Shown here one piece after another: positions 8,106 to 16,692 of a stretch of 64,000 bases of DNA. The notes under the pieces are model-generated. The model was not told the origin of the DNA, made no database searches, and saw only the letters and a list, made by a program, of their open reading frames with translations. Numbering within the stretch: the first letter of the stretch is position 1; every line of letters starts with the position of its first letter. Made by a program: the position numbers and the translations under genes. Source of the stretch: Pirellulales bacterium. GTDB lineage: Bacteria > Planctomycetota > Planctomycetia > Pirellulales > JAEUIK01. Location of the stretch: NCBI GenBank assembly GCA_019694435.1, contig JAIBBZ010000005.1:62001-126000 (forward strand), written 5' to 3'.

Positions 8106-9956
8106 TCACGCCACGACTCGACGGCGCCGCGCGCGGAGCCGGGAACCCGCCAGGGCGAGCAGCCCGGTGAGCGTCAGCACCCAGGTCGAAGGCTCAGGCA
8201 CGCCGACGAAATAGTTCTCGGCCAAGGCGTAGGCGTTCTGTCCGATGAGCGAGCCGGTGATCCGGCCGTCGAAATCGTCGGCCGCGACGTGGATTCCGCC
8301 GAACAATCGCGACAGGCCGGCCTGGTCGGAAGCGTCGAAATAGGTGGCCCACTGCAAGGTCAGGTCGGCGCTGGGGCCGCCTTCGAACTTCAGATAGGTG
8401 TTCGCCGGGAACGAAAACTCTCCGATGCCGCCTGGAAAGAATTCACTGCCGGTGTAGGCGGCCAACACCTCGGCCGAGGCGCGGCTGAACGTGCTATGCC
8501 CCGACGTATAGCCGGGGAACGCCGGCGTGACGAAGTTCGCCAATTGATACGGCAACCACTCGGTGGCCAGCATCCAGCCGACGCCGCCCGTGTCGGTCGG
8601 AACCGCCGGGTGGCCCAGCCAGGCACGGATCGCGATTTCACCTTCGTGGCCTGCCAGCGCCTCGTGCCTTTGGCCAGGAGCCGTGGATGCGGCGGTAATG
8701 ATTTCGACCAGGCCGGGCTCGAGCGGCAAGCCGTTGGGGTTGTACGAGGGATCGCCCGCATCAGTCGACTGGCCGAGGCCGCCCATGTAGCGAATCATCG
8801 AGATCGGCCGCGTGTAGTCGTCGTAGAATTTGTTGTCCCAGGCCACGATGGCCGCGTTGTGCACGGCGCCGTTGAGCGCAAAGTAGCCTTTCACGTCCCA
8901 TTCCAGGTCGCTCACAACGGGTCCAGTTCCGCCGATCTGCTTCGACAACAGCGGGTTGTCGGAGACGTCGTTGAAGATCGTGTTCCAATGACCAGGCGGA
9001 GTCTCCGATTTCGGGCCGTCGGCCCAGAATTCGGCCAACACACGGCCATAGTCACCGCGATTCACCACGTTCGAGCCGTAGGGCAGGCCGGTCGCCGGGT
9101 TGAACGCGTGGCCGGTGCCGTCGTTCGTGCCCAGGGTGTTGTTGAACATGGCACCGGGCGAGATGTCGATCGTCGTCGGATCGGCCGGATCGAGCCAACT
9201 GCTGTAACGGATCAATTCGAGTGCCGACTGCTTGAATAGGGCATCGCCGGCGCCGCCCAGTTGTGGCGGGCTGCCCGCGTCGATGTGCACTCCGCCGGGC
9301 GGGGCCGCAGGCAGGCCGAAGCCCTGCACGTCGCCCCAGTGAGGTGTCAGCGCCTTTTGCGTGGTGGGCCCGATCGTTAGCGGCTGCCAGCGGTTCGGGT
9401 CGTTCATCGTCGTGCCGGGCGAGCTGACGACCAGCGGCGGATTGACGGGAGTGTAGCCGCTCGTGTCGGCGTAGTTGCCCGCCTCGTTCGAACCGTCGGT
9501 CAAACCATATTGGATAAACTGCTGCGCGATGCGATTGCCGATCGCGGCGGGCGAGTTGCCGACCGTCGAAGTGAAGGTGCGGTCATAGCCCAGGGTATCC
9601 ATTTCGGCATCGAACGACGGCAAGATCGTCGCTGCGCCGGGCGAAGCGGCAAACCGCTCGGAAAGCAGCCGGTACGCGGCAAAGCTGATGGCTTCTTGCC
9701 GCGCGGCTTCGATATCGGGCGCCGCGTAGTGGTCGTGCGTCAGGTAGCCGGTCGCCGTCGTATCGAATGCGGCCCAGGCGTCGTACATCGCGGCCGAGGT
9801 GTGAAACAAGTTGCGGGCATGCACCGTCGGGCGTGGCGTATCGTGGCGAATTGCATCGAGCAACAGTTCGTCCCATTGCCGCGCCACCGATTGAGCGCGG
9901 GCGCTCGCTGCACCGCACAACATCGCCAAGACCAACAGACAGCGGACAGATTTCAT
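8106..9956 (-). CDS. PEP-CTERM vanadium haloperoxidase/PAP2-like secreted protein
   Basis: The 616-residue precursor starts at ATG 9956 (GGGGAA about 10 nt upstream) with a signal peptide ending near SARAQ. The full vanadate/phosphate-binding signature is present: K-x6-RP in KFYDDYTRP (about residue 376), TSGH in PGYTSGHSTF (about 484-487) and SR-x5-H-x3-D in SRLFGGIHVAAD (549-560). It may therefore be a haloperoxidase or an acid phosphatase; motifs alone do not separate these. The C-terminus is a complete PEP-CTERM sorting signal: VPEPSTW, a hydrophobic helix and a basic tail, which implies processing by an exosortase. No exosortase gene lies in the window. Confidence 0.9.
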   Translation of the reverse strand: MKSVRCLLVLAMLCGAASARAQSVARQWDELLLDAIRHDTPRPTVHARNLFHTSAAMYDAWAAFDTTATGYLTHDHYAAPDIEAARQEAISFAAYRLLSERFAASPGAATILPSFDAEMDTLGYDRTFTSTVGNSPAAIGNRIAQQFIQYGLTDGSNEAGNYADTSGYTPVNPPLVVSSPGTTMNDPNRWQPLTIGPTTQKALTPHWGDVQGFGLPAAPPGGVHIDAGSPPQLGGAGDALFKQSALELIRYSSWLDPADPTTIDISPGAMFNNTLGTNDGTGHAFNPATGLPYGSNVVNRGDYGRVLAEFWADGPKSETPPGHWNTIFNDVSDNPLLSKQIGGTGPVVSDLEWDVKGYFALNGAVHNAAIVAWDNKFYDDYTRPISMIRYMGGLGQSTDAGDPSYNPNGLPLEPGLVEIITAASTAPGQRHEALAGHEGEIAIRAWLGHPAVPTDTGGVGWMLATEWLPYQLANFVTPAFPGYTSGHSTFSRASAEVLAAYTGSEFFPGGIGEFSFPANTYLKFEGGPSADLTLQWATYFDASDQAGLSRLFGGIHVAADDFDGRITGSLIGQNAYALAENYFVGVPEPSTWVLTLTGLLALAGSRLRARRRRVVA

Positions 9957-10259
9957 ATGGATTGATTCCCCTAGGGTGTTCGTCGCGGCCCAGAAAAAAC
10001 GCCAGGGCCCGGTGCACGAACGATCTCGAGACAGCGAATGCAAACCCGTGAACTACAGCAGCAGCGATCGACTTACGAGTCCGGTCGATCCGTTCACGAG
10101 CAGGTCTCGGCGGGGAAAAGAGACGGCAATCAACGCGGATTTCAGAATAGTAGCGGCCCCGATTGGTCGCAAGTGATTTGCTTGGCGCGAAACCGTGGAC
10201 CATATTGACTGGTCGAATTGTCGCATGTTCGTTCCAGGGGCCACGGCCAGGGTGCTTGC
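9957..10259. other. Divergent intergenic region with an inverted repeat
   Basis: This gap separates the leftward PEP-CTERM gene from the rightward gene at 10260. It contains GATCGAC (10066-10072) and GTCGATC (10084-10090), a perfect 7-bp inverted repeat with an 11-bp spacer that could be an operator. No clear promoter hexamers or RNA gene were seen. Confidence 0.3.
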
Positions 10260-10886
10260 ATGGGAGCGGGGCAGCTAGGTAGCGGGTTCGCGCGGTGTTG
10301 TTGGGTGAGCACCTTGCTCGCCACGTGTGCGCCGGCCTTCGGCCAGGGCGCAGCCGAGATCCCGGCTGACGTTTTCGAGTTCATCGCCGAGGGCGAAACG
10401 GCTCGCCAGCAGCGGGTCGCCGAGCTGAAACGCGAAGCCGCACGGCTTAAGCAGGAGCAGCCGCCCGGTTGGGTCGAGAGGCTCGATGCGGCGCAGCAAG
10501 AGTTACGCGAACACTTGAAGCCGCGCGGGCCCTATTCTCCGGAGATGCCCGAGACGCCGCGCGTCGGCGACAAGGGGCGGCTGCCCGATCCCTGGGTGAC
10601 AATCGTGCAGGTCATCGACGATCGCACGATGCTGGTCTTGTTACAGGGACCATGGACCAGCACGAAAACAAAAAAAGACGACGTAATCGTCGCGCTACGC
10701 GGTTTTCCCAGCGACACCGTGGCCGATCGCCAGCGCTACCAGGTTCTTGTCCCGGTGGTTATCTCGGGCACCGAAGATTTGCGTGACGGTAGCCGGCGGA
10801 CGGTGATGGTCGCCGAGCCGCTCGACATGCGGCTCTACGAGCAACATTGGCCGGCCGTAGTCAAACAGCTCAAGCGGCGCCGCTGA
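10260..10886 (+). CDS. Hypothetical secreted protein
   Basis: The 208-residue product is not recognised. From ATG 10260 it has a signal-like N-terminus (WVSTLLATCAPAFGQ) with likely cleavage after AFG. A charged helical stretch rich in Glu, Lys and Arg follows (about 30-95), then a compact beta-rich part (WVTIVQVIDDRTMLVLLQG ... MVAEPLDM). An upstream in-frame TTG at 10218 is less likely because it would bury the signal peptide. The gene is divergent from the PEP-CTERM gene and convergent with the gene at 10916. Periplasmic or exported location is inferred. Confidence 0.65.
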   Translation: MGAGQLGSGFARCCWVSTLLATCAPAFGQGAAEIPADVFEFIAEGETARQQRVAELKREAARLKQEQPPGWVERLDAAQQELREHLKPRGPYSPEMPETPRVGDKGRLPDPWVTIVQVIDDRTMLVLLQGPWTSTKTKKDDVIVALRGFPSDTVADRQRYQVLVPVVISGTEDLRDGSRRTVMVAEPLDMRLYEQHWPAVVKQLKRRR

Positions 10887-10915
10887 TAGTCGGATGCGAG
10901 ACCCGAGATTCGCGC

Positions 10916-11503
10916 CTATTGCGGTCGTCGCAGGTCGAGTACCAGGTCGACTTCGCCGATCGGCAGGCCCGTGCGGCGGGCAATGGCCGCACGATCGACG
11001 CCCTGTCTGTCCAATTCGACGATGGCGTCATAGCGTGAGTCGGCTGTGCCTTGAATGGCCGCTGCCTGCGTGACGGCCGTCGCCACTCGCGGGGGCGCCG
11101 TGTTGCGGGTCAGATGAGGTCCGGCGATTGCGCTGGCGGCCTCGTCGCTGCGGCGCGAGAGATCGGCGCGCGTGACGTCTGCAAGCAAGCGCTCCAACCG
11201 CGCGCTTTCCTGTTGCGCGGTGATCACCAGTTGTTGCAGCGCGACGATCTTCGAGTCGAGCCGGGCCGTATGTTCCCGGGCCACCTCGTGCAGGGAGACT
11301 TCCCAGCGAGTCAATTGTTTCGGCGCATCGGCAGGCAGCGTCGCCTCGCCCGGGACCAGGCGGGGCAAGGACGCGCCCTTCGATGCGGCCGCGGTCGCCC
11401 CGCGGCGCAGTTGGCGCGAAGTGCGCATGAGCAGCACGCCGACCACCATCAGCAAGCCCATCAAACACAGGGCCGTACCGCCGGAAAGCTCAGCGAAAAG
11501 CAT
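10916..11503 (-). CDS. Membrane-anchored protein with C-terminal HTH-like segment (DUF6115/DUF2802-like)
   Basis: The 195-residue protein from ATG 11503 has one N-terminal transmembrane helix (CLMGLLMVVGVLLM), a basic linker and a long coiled coil (about 70-120). The C-terminal helix-turn-helix-like end reads YDAIVELDRQGVDRAAIARRTGLPIGEVDLVLDL. This layout is shared with DUF6115/DUF2802-type proteins. It lies 55 bp downstream of larC on the same strand and may be co-transcribed. Function is unknown. The membrane anchor makes a classical transcription factor role uncertain. Confidence 0.7.
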   Translation of the reverse strand: MLFAELSGGTALCLMGLLMVVGVLLMRTSRQLRRGATAAASKGASLPRLVPGEATLPADAPKQLTRWEVSLHEVAREHTARLDSKIVALQQLVITAQQESARLERLLADVTRADLSRRSDEAASAIAGPHLTRNTAPPRVATAVTQAAAIQGTADSRYDAIVELDRQGVDRAAIARRTGLPIGEVDLVLDLRRPQ

Positions 11504-11558
11504 CGGGCCACGTCCTTCCTTGGAACTGGGGCCAATCGTTGTCTGCCGACTGTCGATA

Positions 11559-12758
11559 TCAGGGGCGCGGGGGTGGGGGAGCCGCCGCAAAGGCCTGTTG
11601 CGCAGCGGCGTATACGTCGCGCAGCGCGACGCTGTGCCGCGCCGCCAGCGCAGCGGCCGCGTCGAACTCAGGCGAAAACGACGCCTGTTGGCCGATCCAG
11701 GCCAACTTTCCGGCGACCTTGCCCCAGGGGGTCTCGACCTCGTGCGCGCTGCGGACCAGCTTGCGCCGGCTGGCCGTCCAGCGGCGAATGCCCAAGGTGC
11801 CCGTCTCGGCGAACAGGATGGCCTCGATGGCTTCGACCTGGGCCGCCGGGCAGAGCACGGTGAGCGTCGTGCCGGGCCGGTGTTTCTTCATTTGGATCGC
11901 CGTGGTGTAGACGTCCAGTGCACCTGCTTCCCAGAGCCGGGCGATGCACCAACCGATCATCTCGCCGCTGATATCGTCGAGATTGGTCTGGAGGACGACG
12001 ATCTGATCCGTCGTACCCGACGGGTCGGCCACGGCATCGCCGGCCGCTTCGCCGATCAGCAGTCGCAAGATGTTGGCCTGCTCGGCGAAATCTTTCGTGC
12101 CGGCGCCATAGCCGATCTTTTCCACGCGCATGGCCGGCAGCGGGCCGAACGCGGCGGCGAGCGTCGCGACGATCGCGGCACCGGTCGGTGTGGTCAGCTC
12201 GCCGTCGACGCTCGAGGGTGCCAACGGCACGCCTTGAAGCAACTCGGCCGTGGCCGGGGCCGGCACGCTGCAACGACCGTGCGCGATTTCGATAAAGCCG
12301 GTGCCCGTCGGAACCGGCGCACATTCGACTCGATCGACGCCCAACTGCGTCCAGCCCATGGCCGCGCCGACGATATCGGCGATCGAGTCGACCGCGCCGA
12401 CCTCGTGGAAGTGCACTTTTTGAATCGTGGTACCGTGCACCTTGGCCTCGGCCTCGCCCAGCCGTGTGAAGATCCGCTTGGCAAGCTGTTGCGCCGCGGC
12501 CGGTACCTGGCTCTTGTCGATCATGTCGACAATGTGGTGCAGGTGACGGTGCTTGTGCTCGGGTTCATGTTCGACAGTAATGTGCGTCGCGCGGAACCCG
12601 TGCCGTTTGACTTCCTGCGCGACGATCCGGCAGCCAGCTAGGCCGAGCGACGCGATGCCCGCGTTGATGGCCGCAAGATCGGCGCCGGCATCGATCAGCG
12701 CGGCGAGCGTCATGTCGCCGCTGATACCGCTGGCGCAATCGAGATAGGCCACGCGCAC
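11559..12758 (-). CDS. larC: LarC, nickel-pincer cofactor biosynthesis protein
   Basis: The 399-residue protein begins MRVAYLDCASGISGDM from GTG 12758, with AGGAGA 6 nt upstream. The family pattern is clear: KVHFHEVGAVDSIADIVGA, PVPTGTGFI, VPAPATAELL, LTTPTGAAI and TNLDDISGEM. A His-rich stretch (HEPEHKHRHLHH) near residue 75 could bind nickel. LarC inserts nickel into the pyridinium-dithiodicarboxylate precursor made by LarB and LarE, giving the cofactor of lactate racemase-type enzymes. Neither larB, larE nor larA is in the window. Here LarC is a single continuous polypeptide. In-frame codons upstream of 12758 are ignored because they lack homology and a ribosome site. Confidence 0.92.
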   Translation of the reverse strand: MRVAYLDCASGISGDMTLAALIDAGADLAAINAGIASLGLAGCRIVAQEVKRHGFRATHITVEHEPEHKHRHLHHIVDMIDKSQVPAAAQQLAKRIFTRLGEAEAKVHGTTIQKVHFHEVGAVDSIADIVGAAMGWTQLGVDRVECAPVPTGTGFIEIAHGRCSVPAPATAELLQGVPLAPSSVDGELTTPTGAAIVATLAAAFGPLPAMRVEKIGYGAGTKDFAEQANILRLLIGEAAGDAVADPSGTTDQIVVLQTNLDDISGEMIGWCIARLWEAGALDVYTTAIQMKKHRPGTTLTVLCPAAQVEAIEAILFAETGTLGIRRWTASRRKLVRSAHEVETPWGKVAGKLAWIGQQASFSPEFDAAAALAARHSVALRDVYAAAQQAFAAAPPPPRP

Positions 12759-12997
12759 GCCGCGTCTCCTGTCGTGGGTTTGCTGCTGGGAATCCGTAAG
12801 GAGCCGAAATTGTAGGCCGGCGCAAGCGGCCAGCAAGGCCGTTTTCGCCGGCCTGCTGCCGCTGCTGGCGCCGTACACGCGGCGGGCGCAATTGACCTTC
12901 AGGCTGCGACCGACGTATCGTCTGGCCGCCCCGAGGCGGTAGCAAGCGTTCGCTCGGGGGGCGAAGTGCCGCGGGCTCAGCAGAAACGGCGAACGGC

Positions 12998-13996
12998 ATG
13001 GCGACACCGCAATCGGCCAAGAATTCGGCAGTGCACGCCGCCTGGGGCAGCCTGCCGGCGCAGATGCGCGTGCTCTATCTGGCCGGCCGCGAGCGGACGG
13101 GGCGCGCGCTGGCCGAGGCCCTGGCCGGCGACAGCGCCTCGCGCGTCGAACTCGAGGAATCCGGCGGCAGGACTGAGGGACTTGCCCGGCTGCGCGAGGA
13201 GGTGTTCGACGCGGTCCTGATCAGTCACGAACCGGATGATTTCGATGCCCTGGACCTGCTCGAGGGTTTTCGTGCGGCCGAGGGCGAGTTGCCCGTGATC
13301 GTGCTCGGTTCGGCCGAGGACCCGGACATGGCCAGCCTGTGCTATGAAGCGGGCGCCGACGGCTACCTGTGCGTCCGCAGCGGCACCGTGCGAAACCTGA
13401 TCTGGCTGCTCGCCAGGGCTGTCGAGCGGCGCCAGTTGATGCGTGAACATCGCCGCCTGGCCCAAGCCGAACGGCAACGCCTGCAGCATGAACACCTGGA
13501 AGTCGAGCGGCTGCTCGAGCAACAACGGGCCTTGATCGGTGATCTCGAGGCGCTGCGCAGCAGCGCGATGCCCGTGGCGGCGACGGACCAGGAAGAAGCG
13601 TCCGCGCCGGTCACGGCAGGTGATCCGTCCGCGGCCGCACGCGCCGGCTTCGAACCCCCCGCTCAATTAGTGGCCCACTACCGCGAATTGCTGCGGATGT
13701 ACGTCATCATGGGTTCGGGGAATCTGGTCCACGAGATCAAGCAATTGGCCGGCCTGTTCGTCGCGGCGGGGATCTCTGCCGATCAAACCTTGCAGCTCCA
13801 TCTGCAAGTGCTGGAAGATTTGATTCGCGGCCTGGGCAGCCGCAGCACGCGCCACGTGATGACCCGCGGCGACTTGATGGCACTCGAGGTGATGATACAT
13901 CTGGCCGAGGGTTACCGTCGTAGATGGAGCGACGCGGTCGATCCGCCGCGGCAAAAGTTGTTGCCGGGCTTCGATGGAGATCTCCTGGCGGCATGA
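12998..13996 (+). CDS. Pseudo-receiver domain protein with coiled coil
   Basis: This is a 332-residue protein. Residues about 23-145 fold like a response-regulator receiver (MRVLYLAGRE, VFDAVLISHEP, LPVIVLGSAEDPDMASLCYEAGADGYLCV). However, the phosphoacceptor Asp is replaced by Ser76, and the conserved Lys near the end of beta-5 is missing, so phosphorylation is unlikely. A coiled coil (about 145-190) and a helical C-terminal domain (about 225-332) with no family I recognise follow. It ends 3 bp before the pyrophosphohydrolase gene, so the two are almost certainly co-transcribed. The role is unknown. Confidence 0.75.
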   Translation: MATPQSAKNSAVHAAWGSLPAQMRVLYLAGRERTGRALAEALAGDSASRVELEESGGRTEGLARLREEVFDAVLISHEPDDFDALDLLEGFRAAEGELPVIVLGSAEDPDMASLCYEAGADGYLCVRSGTVRNLIWLLARAVERRQLMREHRRLAQAERQRLQHEHLEVERLLEQQRALIGDLEALRSSAMPVAATDQEEASAPVTAGDPSAAARAGFEPPAQLVAHYRELLRMYVIMGSGNLVHEIKQLAGLFVAAGISADQTLQLHLQVLEDLIRGLGSRSTRHVMTRGDLMALEVMIHLAEGYRRRWSDAVDPPRQKLLPGFDGDLLAA

Positions 13997-13999
13997 ACT

Positions 14000-14386
14000 A
14001 TGAGCGAACCGGCTGATCCGACGACGACCATCGCGACGCTGCGGCAGTTAGTGGCCGAGTTCGTGGCCGAGCGCAATTGGCGACAGTTTCATACGCCCAA
14101 GAATCTGTCGATGGCCTTGGCCGTCGAGGCGGCCGAGCTGATGGAGCATTTCCAGTGGCTCTCGCCCGAGGAAGCGCGGGCCGTTGCGGCCAATCCCGCG
14201 GCCAAATCCGCCGTGGGCGAAGAACTGGCCGACATTTTTTGCTACGTGCTGGCCATGGCGAACGAGCTCGAGCTCGACGTCGCGACCGCCCTGCGCGACA
14301 AGATGGTCAAGAACCGGCTCAAGTACCCGATCGAAGGGTTTCGCGGCCGCTACGGACCGGACGACCCCCGGCCGGTCGAGCGCTGA
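14000..14386 (+). CDS. MazG-like nucleotide pyrophosphohydrolase
   Basis: The 128-residue protein has the all-alpha NTP pyrophosphohydrolase pattern: FHTPKNLSMALAVEAAELMEHFQW followed by EELADIFCYVLAMANEL. These supply the EExxE/ExxD magnesium ligands. A C-terminal RLKYPIEGFRGRYG completes the RS21-C6/dCTPase-like subgroup. Such enzymes clear non-canonical or surplus dNTPs. The ATG lies 3 bp after the previous stop codon, which indicates translational coupling with the pseudo-receiver gene. Confidence 0.88.
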   Translation: MSEPADPTTTIATLRQLVAEFVAERNWRQFHTPKNLSMALAVEAAELMEHFQWLSPEEARAVAANPAAKSAVGEELADIFCYVLAMANELELDVATALRDKMVKNRLKYPIEGFRGRYGPDDPRPVER

Positions 14387-14537
14387 CGCCGCATCGGCAG
14401 CCGGCTAGCAACGCTAGCGGCCCGGCCGCGCAGGTCGATTGGCCTTTCTGTGCGCCCGCGGTTTTTGGTACTTACGCCGACGGCTGTAGTTTCTCTTCCT
14501 CGCAATTCTCGCAATTACCGCTCGGGGTCGGCGACGC

Positions 14538-16613
14538 ATGAAGCGCTTCGTTGTTCGGTTTTCACTGTTGTTGGCCATCGTGGCAGCCGGCGTGCTGGGC
14601 GTGACCCAGGCCCAGCGCATGTTCAACGTGGCCGAGGCGAAAGTGACCGAGGCTGCCGGCGGCGAGGCCCCGCAGGTGTTCGACGCCTTGCGCGAGGAAG
14701 AGCCGACGCGTTTGGCCGCCAACCCATTCGACGACGGTACCGCCGCGCAGCCGGCCGAGGCTGTCGAGGGTGAATTCGTGGCGGTCGACGGTCAGGACAT
14801 GCCGGCGAGCGAAGCCGAGCAGCCGGCCGCCTTTGCCCCGGTCGCCGACGCGCAACCGCTGGCCGCCATGCCCGCGGCCGCTGCGCCAGTCGAGCCGGCC
14901 GAATTCACCGCGCCGCAAACCGAAGTCGCCGAGTCCGAACCGACGCTCGCAGACACCTCGGAGCAGGCGCCGCTTGCCGTGCCGCAGGGGCGCTATGCTG
15001 CGCGGCAGCCGACGCTCGAACCTGCGCCCGGCGGCGAGCTCGCGCTAGAACCCACTCCGCAAACCGAAGAGCCCGCCGATGCAATTCCTCCGGCCGAGGA
15101 GTTTGACGCGGTCAACGAGCCGACGCCGGCGGAAGAGCCGGCCGAAGATGCCTTTGCCGCCGATCCGCAGGGTGCCTACGGAGCAGCGACAGCGCCTGCG
15201 GCCGCAGTCGCCGCCACGGGCAGGCCCGGCGACACGCAACTCGAAGGGCCGCAATCTCCGACGATCACCTTGCACAAAATCGCGCCGGCCGAAGTCCAAG
15301 TCGGTGCACCCACCAAGCTGCAAATCGTCGTCCGTAATACCGGAACCGTGGCCGTGGAAGACGTACGGCTGACGGACGAAGTGCCCGAGGGCACGCGACT
15401 GGTCCAAACGCATCCGCGCGCCGACCAGGAGTCGACCGGCGGGCTGGTTTGGGCCCTGGGGAATCTTTCCGCCGGCGCCGAAGCGACCGTCGAAGTCGAG
15501 GTCATGCCCGAACGCGAAGGCGAATTGGGCAGCGTGGCCCGGGTGAGCTATACGACCTCGGCGTCGGTACGGACCGTGGCGACGCGTCCGGAATTGGCGA
15601 TCGACATCGACGGCCCCCAGGAAGTGATGATCGATTCGCAAGTCACGCTCACGATCAAGGTGACCAACACCGGCACCGGCGCGGCGACGGGGGTAGTGCT
15701 CGTCAACAACCTGCCGCCGGGACTGCGGCATCCGGCCGGCGACGCGCTGGAGTACGAGGTGGGATCGCTGAAACCGGGCGAATCGAAGCAGATGCAACTG
15801 ACGCTGACCGCGGCCCAGCCCGGTCGGATCGACAACGTCGTCACTGCCCAAGGTGACGGCCAATTGCAGGCCGAATCGACCTGGTCAGTCGATGTCGTGT
15901 CCCCCGCGCTCAAGCTGGCGCTCGAGGGTCCCTCGCGGCGCTATCTCGACAAGCCGGCCGTGTATACCGTGTCGGTTTCGAATCCCGGGACTGCGCCGGC
16001 CAAGCAAATTGAGTTGGTGACCTATCTGCCCAAAGGCCTGGAGTTCGTCGAGGCGGACAACTACGGCGAATTCGATCCGCAAACCGGTGCGGTCCATTGG
16101 CTGCTCGAAGAGCTGCCGCCGCATGACGCCGGGCAAGTGACCGTGACCGCGCGGCCGATCGAACCGGGAGAGCATACGCTTCGAGCGACGGGCACGGCGC
16201 GACAGGGTTTACGCGACGAAGCGGTGCAGGCGGTGCTGGTCGAAGGCGTCGCAGCGCTCCAGTTCGAGGTCGTCGATGTCGACGATCCGATCGAGGTGGG
16301 GGGAGAAACGACCTACGAAATCCACGTGGTCAACCAGGGTTCGAAGGCGGCCACGAATGTACGCCTGGTCGTGGATTTGCCCGCCGAACTCAAGCCGATC
16401 ACGGCCGAAGGGCCCGTACGCAATCGCGTCAACGGCCAGCAGGTGGTCTTCGAGGGGCTGCCGCAATTGGCGCCGAAGGCCGATACGACGTTCCGGGTCC
16501 GCGCCAATGCGATCGGCGAGGGCGACGCGCGCATTCGAGTGCGAGTGCTCTCCGACGATATGCAATCGCCGGTTACCAAGGAAGAAAGCACACGTGTCTT
16601 CTCGGGCGAGTGA
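14538..16613 (+). CDS. DUF11-repeat secreted/surface protein
   Basis: The 691-residue protein has an N-terminal signal or anchor helix (about 5-25). A low-complexity Ala/Pro/Glu region follows to about residue 225. Four tandem DUF11-type Ig-like modules then run at about 235-340, 350-450, 455-555 and 575-680. Each has the NTG...A..V.L...LP.G signature (for example VRNTGTVAVEDVRLTDEVPEG and VTNTGTGAATGVVLVNNLPPG). These modules are common in large planctomycete cell-surface proteins. No C-terminal sorting signal is visible. It probably has an envelope structural role. Confidence 0.82.
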   Translation: MKRFVVRFSLLLAIVAAGVLGVTQAQRMFNVAEAKVTEAAGGEAPQVFDALREEEPTRLAANPFDDGTAAQPAEAVEGEFVAVDGQDMPASEAEQPAAFAPVADAQPLAAMPAAAAPVEPAEFTAPQTEVAESEPTLADTSEQAPLAVPQGRYAARQPTLEPAPGGELALEPTPQTEEPADAIPPAEEFDAVNEPTPAEEPAEDAFAADPQGAYGAATAPAAAVAATGRPGDTQLEGPQSPTITLHKIAPAEVQVGAPTKLQIVVRNTGTVAVEDVRLTDEVPEGTRLVQTHPRADQESTGGLVWALGNLSAGAEATVEVEVMPEREGELGSVARVSYTTSASVRTVATRPELAIDIDGPQEVMIDSQVTLTIKVTNTGTGAATGVVLVNNLPPGLRHPAGDALEYEVGSLKPGESKQMQLTLTAAQPGRIDNVVTAQGDGQLQAESTWSVDVVSPALKLALEGPSRRYLDKPAVYTVSVSNPGTAPAKQIELVTYLPKGLEFVEADNYGEFDPQTGAVHWLLEELPPHDAGQVTVTARPIEPGEHTLRATGTARQGLRDEAVQAVLVEGVAALQFEVVDVDDPIEVGGETTYEIHVVNQGSKAATNVRLVVDLPAELKPITAEGPVRNRVNGQQVVFEGLPQLAPKADTTFRVRANAIGEGDARIRVRVLSDDMQSPVTKEESTRVFSGE

Positions 16614-16692
16614 CGCGGCGCGGCGGGCGCGGTTGGCCGCCCTGAGCCGCAGCAGCATGCCCAAACGGCCGCGGGGCGGCTAAACTCGAGGC

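Noticed and set aside
11172..12641. 489-codon frame on the plus strand
   Set aside because: It is a shadow of larC.
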